DNA from: Hyphomicrobiales bacterium | GTDB lineage: Bacteria > Pseudomonadota > Alphaproteobacteria > Rhizobiales > Beijerinckiaceae | DNA: 64,000 bases | NCBI GenBank assembly: GCA_900470095.1 | Contig: UBZM01000047.1 | Coordinates: 43,934 to 107,933 of the forward strand | Direction of reading: 5' to 3' | Notes under the pieces: generated by a model | The model's database searches: none | The model's input: only the letters and a program-made list of their open reading frames with translations | What the model was told of the DNA's origin: nothing | Made by a program: the position numbers and the translations under genes | Shown: in pieces, positions 25,382-34,285 of the stretch | Layout of the letters: each line of letters begins with the position of its first letter | How positions within the stretch are numbered: position 1 is the stretch's first letter

Positions 25382-26338
25382 ATGCCAAGCCCCCTGGCGC
25401 CTGCAAGGCCGCTCGGCGCACGGCCCCATCGACGCGAGCTGAGCGCGGCGATCGGATTGACCCTTTTGGCCGCCGCCGGCCTCGTTGCCCCATCCATGCT
25501 CCCCAGCCCGGCCCAGGCACAAACTCCGGATCGCATCGTTGCTGTCGGTGGCGTGATCACCGAGGTGCTCTATGCTCTGGGCCTGCAGGATCGGATCGTC
25601 GGTGTCGACACCACCAGCCAGTTCCCGCCCGAGGCCCTGCGCGACAAGGCGAGCGTCGGCTATGTCCGTGCGCTTTCGGCCGAAGGCGTGCTCTCCCTCA
25701 AGCCCTCGCTGGTCATTGCCCTCGAAGGCGCCGGGCCACCCGGTGCGGTCTCTTTGCTCAACGAAGCCGGGCTGCGCCTCGCCAGCATCCCGGAAGACAA
25801 CTCGCCTGATGGTGTCGTCACCAAGATCCAGGCGATTGGCGCCGTGGCTGGTGCAGCCGAACCCGCCGCTCGCCTCGCACAGCAGACGAAGCTGCGTTTC
25901 GATGAACTTCTGACGCTACGTTCCGGCCTGCCGGCCAAGAAGCGCGTGCTCTTCGTCCTGTCGCTCCAGAACGGTCGCGTGCTGGTCGGCGGCCGCAACA
26001 GCTCCGCCGATGCGATCATCCAGATGGCTGGCGGCGTCAACGCCGCGACTGCGGTCGAGGGCTTCAAGCCCCTGAACGACGAGGCCATCATCGCCGCGGC
26101 GCCCGACGTGATCCTGATGATGCGCAACAGCAGCAGTCATAATGCATCGCCGGAAGAGGTGTTCGCCATGCCGACCTTCTCGCAGACCCCGGCCGCAGCG
26201 AAGATGGCGCTCGTCAGGATGGATGGCCTCTACCTGCTCGGCTTCGGGCCGCGCACACCGGCGGCAGCCCGCGACCTGATGGCAGCGCTCTATCCCGAGG
26301 CCGCGATTCCGCCGCTCAAAACCGCCGCCGCGCCATGA
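25382..26338 (+). CDS. hmuT: Heme ABC transporter substrate-binding protein
   Basis: The protein has 318 residues from the ATG at 25382, behind GGAGAG. The signal peptide has a long n-region and a hydrophobic core ending PAQAQTPDR. The mature part shows RIVAVGGVITEVLYALG, GVDTTSQFPPEAL, GYVRALSAEGVLSLKPSLVIA and NSSADAIIQMAGGVNA, as in HmuT/ShuT-type class III binding proteins with a Tyr in the heme pocket loop (VGYVRALS). It overlaps hmuU by 4 bp. Confidence 0.93.
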   Translation: MPSPLAPARPLGARPHRRELSAAIGLTLLAAAGLVAPSMLPSPAQAQTPDRIVAVGGVITEVLYALGLQDRIVGVDTTSQFPPEALRDKASVGYVRALSAEGVLSLKPSLVIALEGAGPPGAVSLLNEAGLRLASIPEDNSPDGVVTKIQAIGAVAGAAEPAARLAQQTKLRFDELLTLRSGLPAKKRVLFVLSLQNGRVLVGGRNSSADAIIQMAGGVNAATAVEGFKPLNDEAIIAAAPDVILMMRNSSSHNASPEEVFAMPTFSQTPAAAKMALVRMDGLYLLGFGPRTPAAARDLMAALYPEAAIPPLKTAAAP

Positions 26339-27438
26339 CGCTCGCCGTCCGTCCGACCGGCGCGATGAGCGCGCTCGTCAGCTTCGCGGCCGGACAAAGG
26401 CGGCAGGCCGCTCTGGTCGTTGCCGGCCTTGTCCTGCTCTGCGGCCTGTTGATGATCATGGCCGTTGGGCAAGGCGCGTTCTCGATTCCGCCTGGCCGGG
26501 TCGCCGAGATCCTCTGGGCCAGGCTGACAGGCGAGACCGCCCTGCTGGAAGGGCGCGACGCGCTCGTCGTCCTCAATATCCGCCTGCCGCGCGTGCTGCT
26601 CGGCGCCCTCGTTGGCGCCGCACTCGCGATTTCGGGAGCTCTGATGCAAGGGCTCTTCCGTAATCCCCTCGCGGATCCCGGGCTCGTCGGCGTCTCCGCC
26701 GGCTCCGGCCTAGCGGCGGCCGCGACGATCGTGCTCGGTGACCGGCTCCTCGCCGGTTTGACGATGAAGCTGCCCTTTGCAGCCCTCCCATTCGGCGCCT
26801 TCTGCGGCGGCCTGATCTCGACGCTGACCCTCTATCTGATTGCGACCCGCCAGGGTCGGACTTCGGTCGCAACCATGTTGCTCGCCGGGGTCGCGCTCGG
26901 CGCGTTGGCGGGCGCGCTCACCGGCGTCCTCGCCTTCATTTCCGACGACCGACAGCTGCGCGACCTGACCTTCTGGTCGCTCGGCAGCCTTGGCGGAGCG
27001 AGCTGGACAAAGCTCGTGGTCATCGCGCCCATCGTCTTGCCGCTGCTGCTGGCGGTGCCCCTGCTGGCCCGCGGGCTGAACGCCTTGATGCTTGGAGAGG
27101 CGGAAGCCTATCATCTCGGCATCCCGGTGCAGCGCATCAAGGCGTTGGCGATCGTGCTGGTGGCGCTGGCTGTCGGCGCCAGCGTCGCCTCGGCCGGCGT
27201 GATCGGCTTCGTCGGCATCGTCGTGCCGCATCTGATCCGCCTCGCCATCGGCCCCGATCACCGGCTGTTGCTTCCCCTCTCGGCGCTCGGCGGAGCAACG
27301 CTTCTCGTCGCCGCCGACATCGTCGCACGCCTGATCGTCGCCCCGGCCGAATTGCCGATCGGCATCGTCACCGCGGCGCTCGGCGCGCCCTTCTTCCTGT
27401 GGCTCCTGCTGCGTCGCGCGGATGGTCTCGATGTCTGA
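26335..27438 (+). CDS. hmuU: Heme ABC transporter permease (FecCD family)
   Basis: The 367-residue protein has about ten membrane helices and FecCD/BtuC-type motifs: LRLPRVLLGALVGAALAISGALMQGLFRNPLADP, LAFISDDRQLRDLTFWSLGSLGG (split here by eye), and GVIGFVGIVVPHLIRL. It forms the inner-membrane heme channel with HmuV. The start ATG at 26335 overlaps hmuT by ATGA and it runs into hmuV by 8 bp. Confidence 0.94.
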   Translation: MTLAVRPTGAMSALVSFAAGQRRQAALVVAGLVLLCGLLMIMAVGQGAFSIPPGRVAEILWARLTGETALLEGRDALVVLNIRLPRVLLGALVGAALAISGALMQGLFRNPLADPGLVGVSAGSGLAAAATIVLGDRLLAGLTMKLPFAALPFGAFCGGLISTLTLYLIATRQGRTSVATMLLAGVALGALAGALTGVLAFISDDRQLRDLTFWSLGSLGGASWTKLVVIAPIVLPLLLAVPLLARGLNALMLGEAEAYHLGIPVQRIKALAIVLVALAVGASVASAGVIGFVGIVVPHLIRLAIGPDHRLLLPLSALGGATLLVAADIVARLIVAPAELPIGIVTAALGAPFFLWLLLRRADGLDV

Positions 27439-28264
27439 GCCGATCAATGGCGAGCCGATCCTGTCGGGTCGGTCCCTGAGCTTCGTGGCCGGCGGGCGGG
27501 CGCTGGTCAGTGAGGCTTCACTCGATCTCAAACCCGGCAAGACCACGATCCTGATCGGCCCCAACGGCGCCGGCAAATCGACCCTGCTCAAGCTGGTCAC
27601 CGGCGAGCTGAAGCCTGTCAATGGTGAGGTCCTGCTCGACGGCGAGCGCCTCTCCGCGATCCCGTCCTGGCGCCTGGCCTGCCAGCGCGCCGTGATGGCG
27701 CAGCACACGCGGCTCGCCTTTCCCTTCAGCGTCTACGAGGTCGCTCGCCTCGGCGTGGACGGTGTCGGGCGCGCCTTGTCGCGTCAGCGCCGCGAAGCCC
27801 TCGTCGGAGAGTGCCTTGCCTCAGCCGGCGTCGCCGAACTCGCTGCACGGCGCTATCAGACCTTGTCAGGTGGCGAGCAGCAGCGCGTGCAGTTCGCCCG
27901 CGTGCTCTGCCAGCTCGAGGCCGGCCGCAGCGTCGCATCACGGCAGACACTCTTCCTCGACGAACCGATCGCCAGTCTCGATCTCTGCCATCAGCTCGCC
28001 CTGCTCGACATGGCACGTGCGATTGCGGCCCGCGGTGTGGCCGTTCTGATCGTGCTCCACGACATCAATCTCGCCGTGACCTATGCGGACCACCTCGTCG
28101 TGATGGACCGCGGTCGCATCGTCGCCCAGGGAGCCCCTGCAGCGACGCTGGACGACGCCTTGCTGCGCAATGTCTTCAAGGTCGACCTCAGCTTCAGCCG
28201 CGCGCCGGCCGCCGGCCTGCCCTTCCTCCTGCCCCAGCAGCATCGCCCTACCGCAGCCGCTTGA
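27431..28264 (+). CDS. hmuV: Heme ABC transporter ATP-binding protein
   Basis: The 277-residue protein begins at the ATG at 27431 (MSEPINGEP), giving the usual 8-bp overlap with hmuU; an ATG at 27422 is an alternative. It has Walker A GPNGAGKST, signature LSGGEQQRVQFARVL, Walker B TLFLDEPIASLD and H-loop VLHDINLA. HmuV-specific AQHTRLAFPFSVYEVARLG precedes the signature. It powers heme import and closes hmuTUV. Confidence 0.94.
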   Translation: MSEPINGEPILSGRSLSFVAGGRALVSEASLDLKPGKTTILIGPNGAGKSTLLKLVTGELKPVNGEVLLDGERLSAIPSWRLACQRAVMAQHTRLAFPFSVYEVARLGVDGVGRALSRQRREALVGECLASAGVAELAARRYQTLSGGEQQRVQFARVLCQLEAGRSVASRQTLFLDEPIASLDLCHQLALLDMARAIAARGVAVLIVLHDINLAVTYADHLVVMDRGRIVAQGAPAATLDDALLRNVFKVDLSFSRAPAAGLPFLLPQQHRPTAAA

Positions 28265-28270
28265 TCCCCC

Positions 28271-28304
28271 GGAGCAGTTATTTTAAGTTTGAAATAACTG
28301 CTCC
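28271..28304. promoter_or_regulatory. 34-bp stem-loop / operator-like palindrome before kynA
   Basis: Perfect 13-bp arms (GGAGCAGTTATTT at 28271-28283, complement at 28292-28304) enclose an 8-base centre. It lies 6 bp after hmuV and 18 bp before the dioxygenase ATG. No T-run follows, so it may be a weak terminator of hmuTUV, or a repressor operator of MarR-like symmetry for the tryptophan genes. Confidence 0.5.
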
Positions 28305-28322
28305 GAACCGGGGTCCGCGATC

Positions 28323-29399
28323 ATGGCCGCTTCACCGCGCAGATTGTCCTACGGAAGCTATTTGCAGGTCGATGATCTGCTGGCCTGCCAGACCCTGGAG
28401 AGCGCGAAGGTCGGCACTCCGGCGCATGACGAGATGCTCTTCATCATCGTCCATCAGGCCTATGAGCTCTGGTTCAAGCAGATCCTGCATGAGCTCGACC
28501 GCATCCAGCTCGATTTCTCGGCGAGCCCGGTCGCCGACGAGAATCTTGGCCGCATCGTTGCGGGCCTCGGCCGCATTCATGAGATCCTGAAGCTTCTGGT
28601 CGGCCAGCTCGACGTGCTGGAGACGATGACGCCCGCCGGCTTCCTGGAATTCCGCGACCTGCTGACCCCGGCCTCGGGCTTCCAGTCCGTGCAGTTCCGG
28701 CTGATCGAGAGCCGTCTCGGTCTTGCCGATACACTCCGTCTCCGGATCGACGATCAGGGCATGCGCGAACGCCTGGCGCCCGAGGATCGGGCCAGGCTCG
28801 ACGCCGCGCATAAGCCGTCCCTGCTGTCCCAGCTTGACGCCTGGCTCGCGCGCACGCCCTTCGTCGCACTGGGCGACTACAGTTTCCGCGAAAGCTATCG
28901 TGCCGCCGTGACCGCGGCGCTGCAGCGCGATGCGCGCAGCGTCGGCACCGACCCATCCTTGCCGGAAGCGCAGCGCCAGGCCGATGCCGCCGCGATCGAA
29001 ACGGCGCTCGCCCGCTTCCAGGCCCTGTTCGAGCCGGACGCCGCCGGGACAACCTGGCACATGTCGGCGCGCGCGATCGAAGCGGCTCTGTTCATCGCGC
29101 TCTATCGCGACATGCCAGTGCTCCAGCAGCCCTTCCGGCTGCTGCAAAGCCTGATGGATATCGACGAGAGCCTGACGCTCTGGCGCCTGCGCCATGCGCT
29201 GATGGTCGAGCGCATGATCGGCGTCCGGCCCGGCACCGGCGGCTCCTCGGGCTCGGGCTACTTACGTGCGACGGCCGAGAAGCACCGCATCTTCATCGAC
29301 CTCTTCCATCTCTCCAGCTATCTGCTTGCCGCCCGGGACCTGCCGGCTTTGCCCGTGGGGGTACGCCGGCGCATGGGCTTCAGCTACGGAGCAGCCTGA
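28323..29399 (+). CDS. kynA: Tryptophan 2,3-dioxygenase
   Basis: The 358-residue protein carries TDO motifs: LSYGSYLQVDDLLACQ, the distal-pocket histidine in IIVHQAYELWFKQILHELD, FRDLLTPASGFQSVQFRLIE, and the C-terminal MVERMIGVRPGTGGSSGSGYLR with the His of HALMVER as likely proximal heme ligand. It uses heme and O2 to turn L-tryptophan into N-formylkynurenine. It is longer than the 280-residue short form, with extra helical sequence between the halves. It overlaps the kynureninase-like gene by one base. Confidence 0.92.
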   Translation: MAASPRRLSYGSYLQVDDLLACQTLESAKVGTPAHDEMLFIIVHQAYELWFKQILHELDRIQLDFSASPVADENLGRIVAGLGRIHEILKLLVGQLDVLETMTPAGFLEFRDLLTPASGFQSVQFRLIESRLGLADTLRLRIDDQGMRERLAPEDRARLDAAHKPSLLSQLDAWLARTPFVALGDYSFRESYRAAVTAALQRDARSVGTDPSLPEAQRQADAAAIETALARFQALFEPDAAGTTWHMSARAIEAALFIALYRDMPVLQQPFRLLQSLMDIDESLTLWRLRHALMVERMIGVRPGTGGSSGSGYLRATAEKHRIFIDLFHLSSYLLAARDLPALPVGVRRRMGFSYGAA

Positions 29400-30577
29400 T
29401 GCGCGGCGACTGGACAGCTCATTTCAGCCGTTTCCGGAGCGCGGCGCCGGAGCGGATCAACCTCGCGGCCCATAGCCATCACGACTGGCCCGATGTCAGT
29501 TTCGCGGCACAGGAACAGGCTTGGACCGATGCCGCCCGCCTTGCGGGCCATAAATGGAGCCTCGTCTTCGGCGAGCTGATTCCGGCGGTTCAGGCCGGAA
29601 TTGCCCGCGAACTGAGGCTTCCCGATCCGTCGAGCATCGCCTTCGCGCCGAACACCCACGAATTCCTGCGTCGCCTGCTCTCCTGCCTGCCAACCGACCG
29701 CCCCCCTCGCGTCCTGACAACGAACGCCGAATTCCACACGGCGCGGCGGCAGCTCGCGCGACTGGCCGAAGAGCGGCTGATCCAGCTCGACGAAATCAAC
29801 GCAGAGCCCTTCGCCACATTTCACGAGCGCCTCCGGACGGCGATCATCGCCGGTGGCCACGACCTGATCTATGTCAGCCAGGTCCTGTTCAATTCAGGAG
29901 CGACCTCCGGCGATCTCGCAGCACTTGCCGGCGCTGTAGCGTCCGAGGAAACCCTGGTCGCGATCGACGGCTATCACGGCTACCTCGCCCTGCCGACCGA
30001 CCTTTCGGCGATAGCGGACCGCGTCTTCTACATCGCCGGCGGCTATAAATACGCGATGGCCGGCGAGGGCTGCTGCTTCATGCACTGCCCGCCGGGTTAT
30101 GGCCCGCGCCCGCGCGACACCGGCTGGTTTGCAGCCTTCGGCGCGCTCGCGGCTCCGCCCGGCAGCAATGTCGGCTACTCCGCCGATGGCGGCCGCTTCC
30201 TCGGCGCCACGTTCGATCCCAGCGGGCTCTATCGCATGCGAGCCGTGCTGGCGTGGCTAGAGGCCAATGGCCTCGCTGCGCATCACGTCCACGCGCACGC
30301 CCTCTCCCTGATGCGGCAATTCCTCTCCGGCCTCGATGCGCTGACGATTCCCTGGCTATCCCCGGCGCAGCTCATCACGCCCCTTGGCAATCCCTCGGCA
30401 CATGGCAATTTCCTGGCCTTCCGCACGCCCGAAGCCGGCGCGCTGGAGGCGGCACTGGCGAAGCGCGGCATCGCCACGGATCATCGCGGCGACGTGCTGC
30501 GTTTCGGCTTTGGCCTGGCGCTGTCGGACGGAGATGTGACTGAGGCGCTCAATCGGATGAAGGTCCTGAACGCCTGA
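29399..30577 (+). CDS. Class V aminotransferase-fold PLP enzyme, kynureninase-like
   Basis: The 392-residue protein has the kynureninase-type pattern: an N-terminal INLAAHSHHDWPDVSFAAQ, substrate/PLP region FAPNTHEFLRRLLSCL, VLFNSGATSGDL, AIDGYHGYLALP, and the Schiff-base Lys in FYIAGGYKYAMAGEG. Coupling to tryptophan dioxygenase (TGATG overlap) suggests it cleaves kynurenine or a derivative to anthranilate and alanine. No arylformamidase gene adjoins, so either that step is encoded elsewhere or the substrate differs. Confidence 0.8.
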   Translation: MRGDWTAHFSRFRSAAPERINLAAHSHHDWPDVSFAAQEQAWTDAARLAGHKWSLVFGELIPAVQAGIARELRLPDPSSIAFAPNTHEFLRRLLSCLPTDRPPRVLTTNAEFHTARRQLARLAEERLIQLDEINAEPFATFHERLRTAIIAGGHDLIYVSQVLFNSGATSGDLAALAGAVASEETLVAIDGYHGYLALPTDLSAIADRVFYIAGGYKYAMAGEGCCFMHCPPGYGPRPRDTGWFAAFGALAAPPGSNVGYSADGGRFLGATFDPSGLYRMRAVLAWLEANGLAAHHVHAHALSLMRQFLSGLDALTIPWLSPAQLITPLGNPSAHGNFLAFRTPEAGALEAALAKRGIATDHRGDVLRFGFGLALSDGDVTEALNRMKVLNA

Positions 30578-30705
30578 CCGAAATCATCGGAATGATCGAT
30601 TTTACGCCGGATTCATCGTGAATCCAGGCTTCACCATATCGCTCAACCGCCGGTTCACGGTCGCAGCGCCACATCTCCCGCAGAACCCGAAGCGGGAGAT
30701 GAACC

Positions 30706-31236
30706 GTGACCAGACGCCTCGCCCCCATCGACCTGCTGCTTGCAGGCGCGATGTCCCTGCTGGCCCTTGCCTTCGCCGGCCGTCCCGCGCTCGCTCGCGA
30801 GCTCGTCCAGTTCCAGGACCAGCGCTACTATCCCGGCACGATCGTGATCCGCACCGGCCAGCGCAGCCTCTATTTTGTCACGGCGCCGGGTGAGGCAATC
30901 CGCTACCAGATCGCCGTCGGCAAGGCCGGCAAGCAATGGCGCGGCGTCAAATATGTCGAGGAACTCGCCGTCGAACCGGCCTGGAGCCCCCCGGCCGAGG
31001 TCAAGCGCGCCCAGCCGAACCTCCCCGACGTCATCGCCGGTGGCTCGCCGCGCAATCCGATGGGCGCCCGCGTCATCGGTCTCGGGCCGGGTGGTGAATA
31101 CGCCATCCACGGCACCAACGCGCCGGGCACGATCGGAACGGCAGCCTCCTTTGGCTGCTTCCGGATGCACAACCCCGACGTGATCGACCTCTATGCCCGC
31201 GTCCGCATGGGCACGCCCGTGGTGGTCCTGCCTTAG
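30706..31236 (+). CDS. L,D-transpeptidase (YkuD domain)
   Basis: The 176-residue protein opens with GTG at 30706, after a GGGAG ribosome site; the nearby ATG at 30699 is out of frame. A signal peptide (about 1-31, ending PALARE) exports it. The YkuD catalytic motif is clear: AIHGTNAPGTIGTAASFGCF, with His and the nucleophilic Cys followed by RMHN. Such enzymes make 3-3 crosslinks in peptidoglycan or attach proteins to it. It is a small single-domain form common in Rhizobiales, where many paralogues exist. Confidence 0.92.
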   Translation: MTRRLAPIDLLLAGAMSLLALAFAGRPALARELVQFQDQRYYPGTIVIRTGQRSLYFVTAPGEAIRYQIAVGKAGKQWRGVKYVEELAVEPAWSPPAEVKRAQPNLPDVIAGGSPRNPMGARVIGLGPGGEYAIHGTNAPGTIGTAASFGCFRMHNPDVIDLYARVRMGTPVVVLP

Positions 31237-31252
31237 ATCATCTCATGTGATT

Positions 31253-31297
31253 GCATCGGCTGTCCAGAGAACCGCAATCCACTTTTCGGGCCGATGC
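31253..31297. repeat. Dispersed 45-bp palindromic repeat, copy 1
   Basis: The element begins GCATCGG and ends CCGATGC. Its reverse complement closely matches 54130-54175, sharing GCATCGGCCCGAAA, ATTGCGGTT and GCCGATGC. It is intergenic between two convergent genes. Confidence 0.7.
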
Positions 31298-31298
31298 C

Positions 31299-32246
31299 TT
31301 AGAGGGCAACCGGGGACAATAATGGCTTTCCGGAGAAGAAGGCCGCGAGATTGCCGATGAGCAAATCCTGCTGGGCATGCTGCGCCGATTCCGCATTGGC
31401 GCCGATATGGGGCGTCAGCACCGCATTCTCGCAGGCCCGCAATCGCTCGGAGACGTGCGGCTCGTTCTCGTAGACATCGAGCGCCGCGCCCGCGATCACG
31501 CCCGTCTCGAGCGCGTCGCACAGCGCCGACTCATCCACGGCGATGCCGCGCGAGATATTGACGAGATGCCCTTGCGGGCCAAGCGCCTTCAGCACCTCCG
31601 CGTTGATCGCGTAGCGATTTTCGGCACTGGCACGGACGGCAACGACCAGCAGGTCCGCCCAGTGAGCCAGCTCGAGCAGGCTGTCGTGATAGAGATAGGG
31701 CAGGTCCGCGCGCGGCGAACGATTATGGTAGCCGATCGTCATGTCGAAGGCCGCAGCGCGACTGGCGATGCGGGCACCGATGGCGCCAAGTCCGTATATG
31801 CCCAGCTTGCGACCAGCCAGGCCAGGCACGTGCGCCATCCGCGCGACCGCATTGCCTTGCCATCGTCCGGCGCGCAGGAACCGGTCTCCGCTATTGATCT
31901 GCCGCGCGCTGGCCAGCAGCAGGCCCATGGCAAATTCCGCGACGCTTGTCGCATTGCTGTCGGCGGCATTGCTCAGCAGGATGCCGCGCTCCTTCGCGCG
32001 CAGCCTGTCGACCCCCTCGAAGCCCGTGCCGTAGCACGCGATCAGCCGCAGCTTCGGCAGGGCGTCGATCAACGCCGCATCCGTCTTGTGGCTGCCGATG
32101 GTCAGGAGGGCCTGAGCCTCCCCGGCCCCTTCTGGCAACGCGTCCGGAGCTGAGCGCGCCATCGGGCCAAGCAATGCGTAGCGTTCGTTCAGACGCGCGA
32201 CGAGCCGATCAGGCAGACGCGGCACCATCAGAATGGTCGGCTTCAT
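31299..32246 (-). CDS. D-2-hydroxyacid dehydrogenase (hydroxypyruvate/glyoxylate reductase type)
   Basis: The protein has 315 residues from the ATG at 32246 (MKPTILMVPRLPDRL). The NAD(P) motif GLGAIG and the catalytic trio are present: Arg in VAVRASAENRYAIN, Glu in LDVYENEP and His in LTPHIGAN. CYGTGFEGVDRL and NISRGIAVDESAL are typical of the glyoxylate/hydroxypyruvate reductase branch. It would reduce a 2-oxo acid to the D-2-hydroxyacid. It is monocistronic; the DUF2853 gene diverges from it. Confidence 0.92.
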   Translation of the reverse strand: MKPTILMVPRLPDRLVARLNERYALLGPMARSAPDALPEGAGEAQALLTIGSHKTDAALIDALPKLRLIACYGTGFEGVDRLRAKERGILLSNAADSNATSVAEFAMGLLLASARQINSGDRFLRAGRWQGNAVARMAHVPGLAGRKLGIYGLGAIGARIASRAAAFDMTIGYHNRSPRADLPYLYHDSLLELAHWADLLVVAVRASAENRYAINAEVLKALGPQGHLVNISRGIAVDESALCDALETGVIAGAALDVYENEPHVSERLRACENAVLTPHIGANAESAQHAQQDLLIGNLAAFFSGKPLLSPVAL

Positions 32247-32485
32247 CTGGAATCGAGCTCCGTGGCGGTGTTGCATCGCAACATCGAAAGGCAGCTCGCT
32301 CAACCCATTTCGGAGCGGGGACCGCCATCTCGCCGACGCAATGCAAGCGCTCCCGGCAGCTCGCCGAAAAACGGCACCCTCGCCTAGCGTAACCTCTCGC
32401 CTGCGACAAAGAAGCGCGTTAACGTTTGCCTGCACGACTTCAATCGCGCTCGGGCCTGAAGCACCGAGCCCAACAGGGGCTATCG

Positions 32486-32803
32486 ATGGATCATCTCGCC
32501 GACGTCAAGAAATACGCCAGGAAGGCCGTCAACGAAGCTGCCTTTGCCGGTATGTCCAAATCCTACGCGCTCGTCATGGGCAAGCCCGACACCCGCTTCG
32601 TCGCCTGCACGGATCCGGCCGAACTGGAGCGTGTCCGCGAGAACTTCCTGAAGAAGAAACTCGGTCTCAAGAGCGCCGATCTCGACGCATCCATCAAGGC
32701 AACCTGCGAGCACATGAAGGACGACAAAACCAAGTCGCGCCTGACCTTCTATTACCTGCTCGCTGAGCACTACGGTAAGCTCGATCTCTTCGTGAAGAAG
32801 TAG
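32486..32803 (+). CDS. DUF2853 family protein
   Basis: This is a small 105-residue, highly charged, all-helical-looking protein (MDHLADVKKYARKAVNEAAF, RFVACTDPAELERVRENFL, YYLLAEHYGKLDLFVKK). The full-length match in length and ends to DUF2853 is clear by eye, but the family has no known function. The ATG at 32486 follows an AGGGG stretch. It has no signal peptide or membrane segment. Confidence 0.82.
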   Translation: MDHLADVKKYARKAVNEAAFAGMSKSYALVMGKPDTRFVACTDPAELERVRENFLKKKLGLKSADLDASIKATCEHMKDDKTKSRLTFYYLLAEHYGKLDLFVKK

Positions 32804-32818
32804 ACGCGCCCTGCGCGC

Positions 32819-32841
32819 ATGCCCGGGCACGACCCGGGCAT
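32819..32841. terminator. Palindromic hairpin between convergent genes
   Basis: ATGCCCGGG and CCCGGGCAT pair perfectly around CACGA, 15 bp after the DUF2853 stop and facing the CFA synthase stop. It resembles the REP-like hairpins of Rhizobiales and could end transcription from both sides. Confidence 0.5.
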
Positions 32842-32919
32842 CCCTGGATCACATGTTCAGTCCGGGACGAGATGGTCGGCTCCAGGCCGGCCATATTGCC
32901 TATCCGCTTATCGCCACGC

Positions 32920-34236
32920 TCAGCGATAGAGGTCGGCGCGCGTCAGCGGCAGACCAGATGGTCCCTTGCGCCGCTTCGAGACCAGCGTCTGGTTGATCAG
33001 CGCGCCACCGCGCTCGAAGGCGAGCGAACAGCCAGCCAGATAGAGCAGCCACATCCGCGTCCGCTCGGGACCGATCTCCGCCTCGGCCTCGGCCTTGCGT
33101 GCATTCAGCCGCTCGAACCATAGGCGCGTCGTGCGCTGGTAATGCTCGCGCCAACCCTCGACATCATGCACCTCGAAGCCATGGCGCTCGAGATTGGCGA
33201 TCGACATGCCGAGATGGTCGAGTTCACCGCCCGGGAAGATATAGCGCACCAACGCCCGGTACTCGGCCGGCATCTTGTTGAAGGCGCGCTCGGTCTTCTT
33301 GGCTCGCCGCGAGATCGTATGGTGCAGGTAGAGACCGCGCGGCTTGAGCAGCCGGTTCACCGCCTGGAAATAGGCCGGGTGATTGCGGATGCCGACATGC
33401 TCGAACATGCCGATCGAGGAGATCTTGTCGAAGACCCCCTCCATCTCAGTGAAATCCTTGAGATGCAGCGTGACCTTGTCTTGAAGACCGAGTCGCTCGA
33501 CCTTCTCGCGAGCCAGCGCGAGCTGCTCCTCGGCAAGCGTCACGCCATGCGCCTCGACGCCATAGTGCTGCGCAGCGTGGCAGATCAGCGCGCCCCAGCC
33601 GCAACCGATATCGAGCAACTTCTCGCCGGGCTGCAGGCGCAGCTTGCGGCAGATCATGTCGAGCTTGTCGCGCTGCGCCCGCTCGAGATCGGTATGATCC
33701 TCGGTGAAATAAGCACAGGTGTAGACCATCTCCTCATCGAGGAAGAGCCGGTAGAAAGCGTTCGAAACGTCGTAGTGATAAGCGATATTGGCCTTGTTGG
33801 TGGCGGGCGCGCCATCGCGGGCCGCCTTGTCGCCCTGCAGGTGCTCGACGGCCTGCGGCGCGGCGCCGGGCGCGAACGCGAAACGCCGCACGACATCGAA
33901 CACCGCCGATTTCGGGATGCCGCGCGCCAGCCGGCCGACCTTGCCTTCCGGCCGCGCCGCCGCGAGATCGAAGATCGTTCCGTTCACGATCGCGATCCGG
34001 TCGGTGACATGCAGATGCAGCAGCGTGTCGAGCTTTGGCTTCCGGAGCAGGGCCGCGACGGCGCCGGAGTCTCGGATCGCGATCGCCAGGCCGTCCTGGG
34101 GCCACTCGGACGGGATGCGGCTCCCGTCCCATAATGCGAAGCCGAGCTTCAATCCGAGCTTCTGGTGCGCCTCGGTCAGAAGTCGCCGCAAGGCGGCGAG
34201 GCGTTTGGTGTCGCGATCCATGCGTGGCCGTTCCAT
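32920..34236 (-). CDS. Cyclopropane-fatty-acyl-phospholipid synthase family methyltransferase
   Basis: The protein has 438 residues from the ATG at 34236, behind a GGGACGGGG stretch; a TTG at 34278 is less likely. The SAM site reads LLDIGCGWGALICHAAQHYG, with the CFA signatures NIAYHYDVSNAFYRLFLDEE, YTCAYF, GMFEHVGIRNHPAYF and YIFPGGELDHL. It would transfer a methylene from SAM to the double bond of membrane phospholipid acyl chains. Alphaproteobacteria often have two such genes. SdhAF4 lies just upstream on the same strand. Confidence 0.92.
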   Translation of the reverse strand: MERPRMDRDTKRLAALRRLLTEAHQKLGLKLGFALWDGSRIPSEWPQDGLAIAIRDSGAVAALLRKPKLDTLLHLHVTDRIAIVNGTIFDLAAARPEGKVGRLARGIPKSAVFDVVRRFAFAPGAAPQAVEHLQGDKAARDGAPATNKANIAYHYDVSNAFYRLFLDEEMVYTCAYFTEDHTDLERAQRDKLDMICRKLRLQPGEKLLDIGCGWGALICHAAQHYGVEAHGVTLAEEQLALAREKVERLGLQDKVTLHLKDFTEMEGVFDKISSIGMFEHVGIRNHPAYFQAVNRLLKPRGLYLHHTISRRAKKTERAFNKMPAEYRALVRYIFPGGELDHLGMSIANLERHGFEVHDVEGWREHYQRTTRLWFERLNARKAEAEAEIGPERTRMWLLYLAGCSLAFERGGALINQTLVSKRRKGPSGLPLTRADLYR

Positions 34237-34285
34237 CCCCGTCCCGCCCTGTTTGACGGCAGGTGCGGAGCTTGGCAACCACCCG

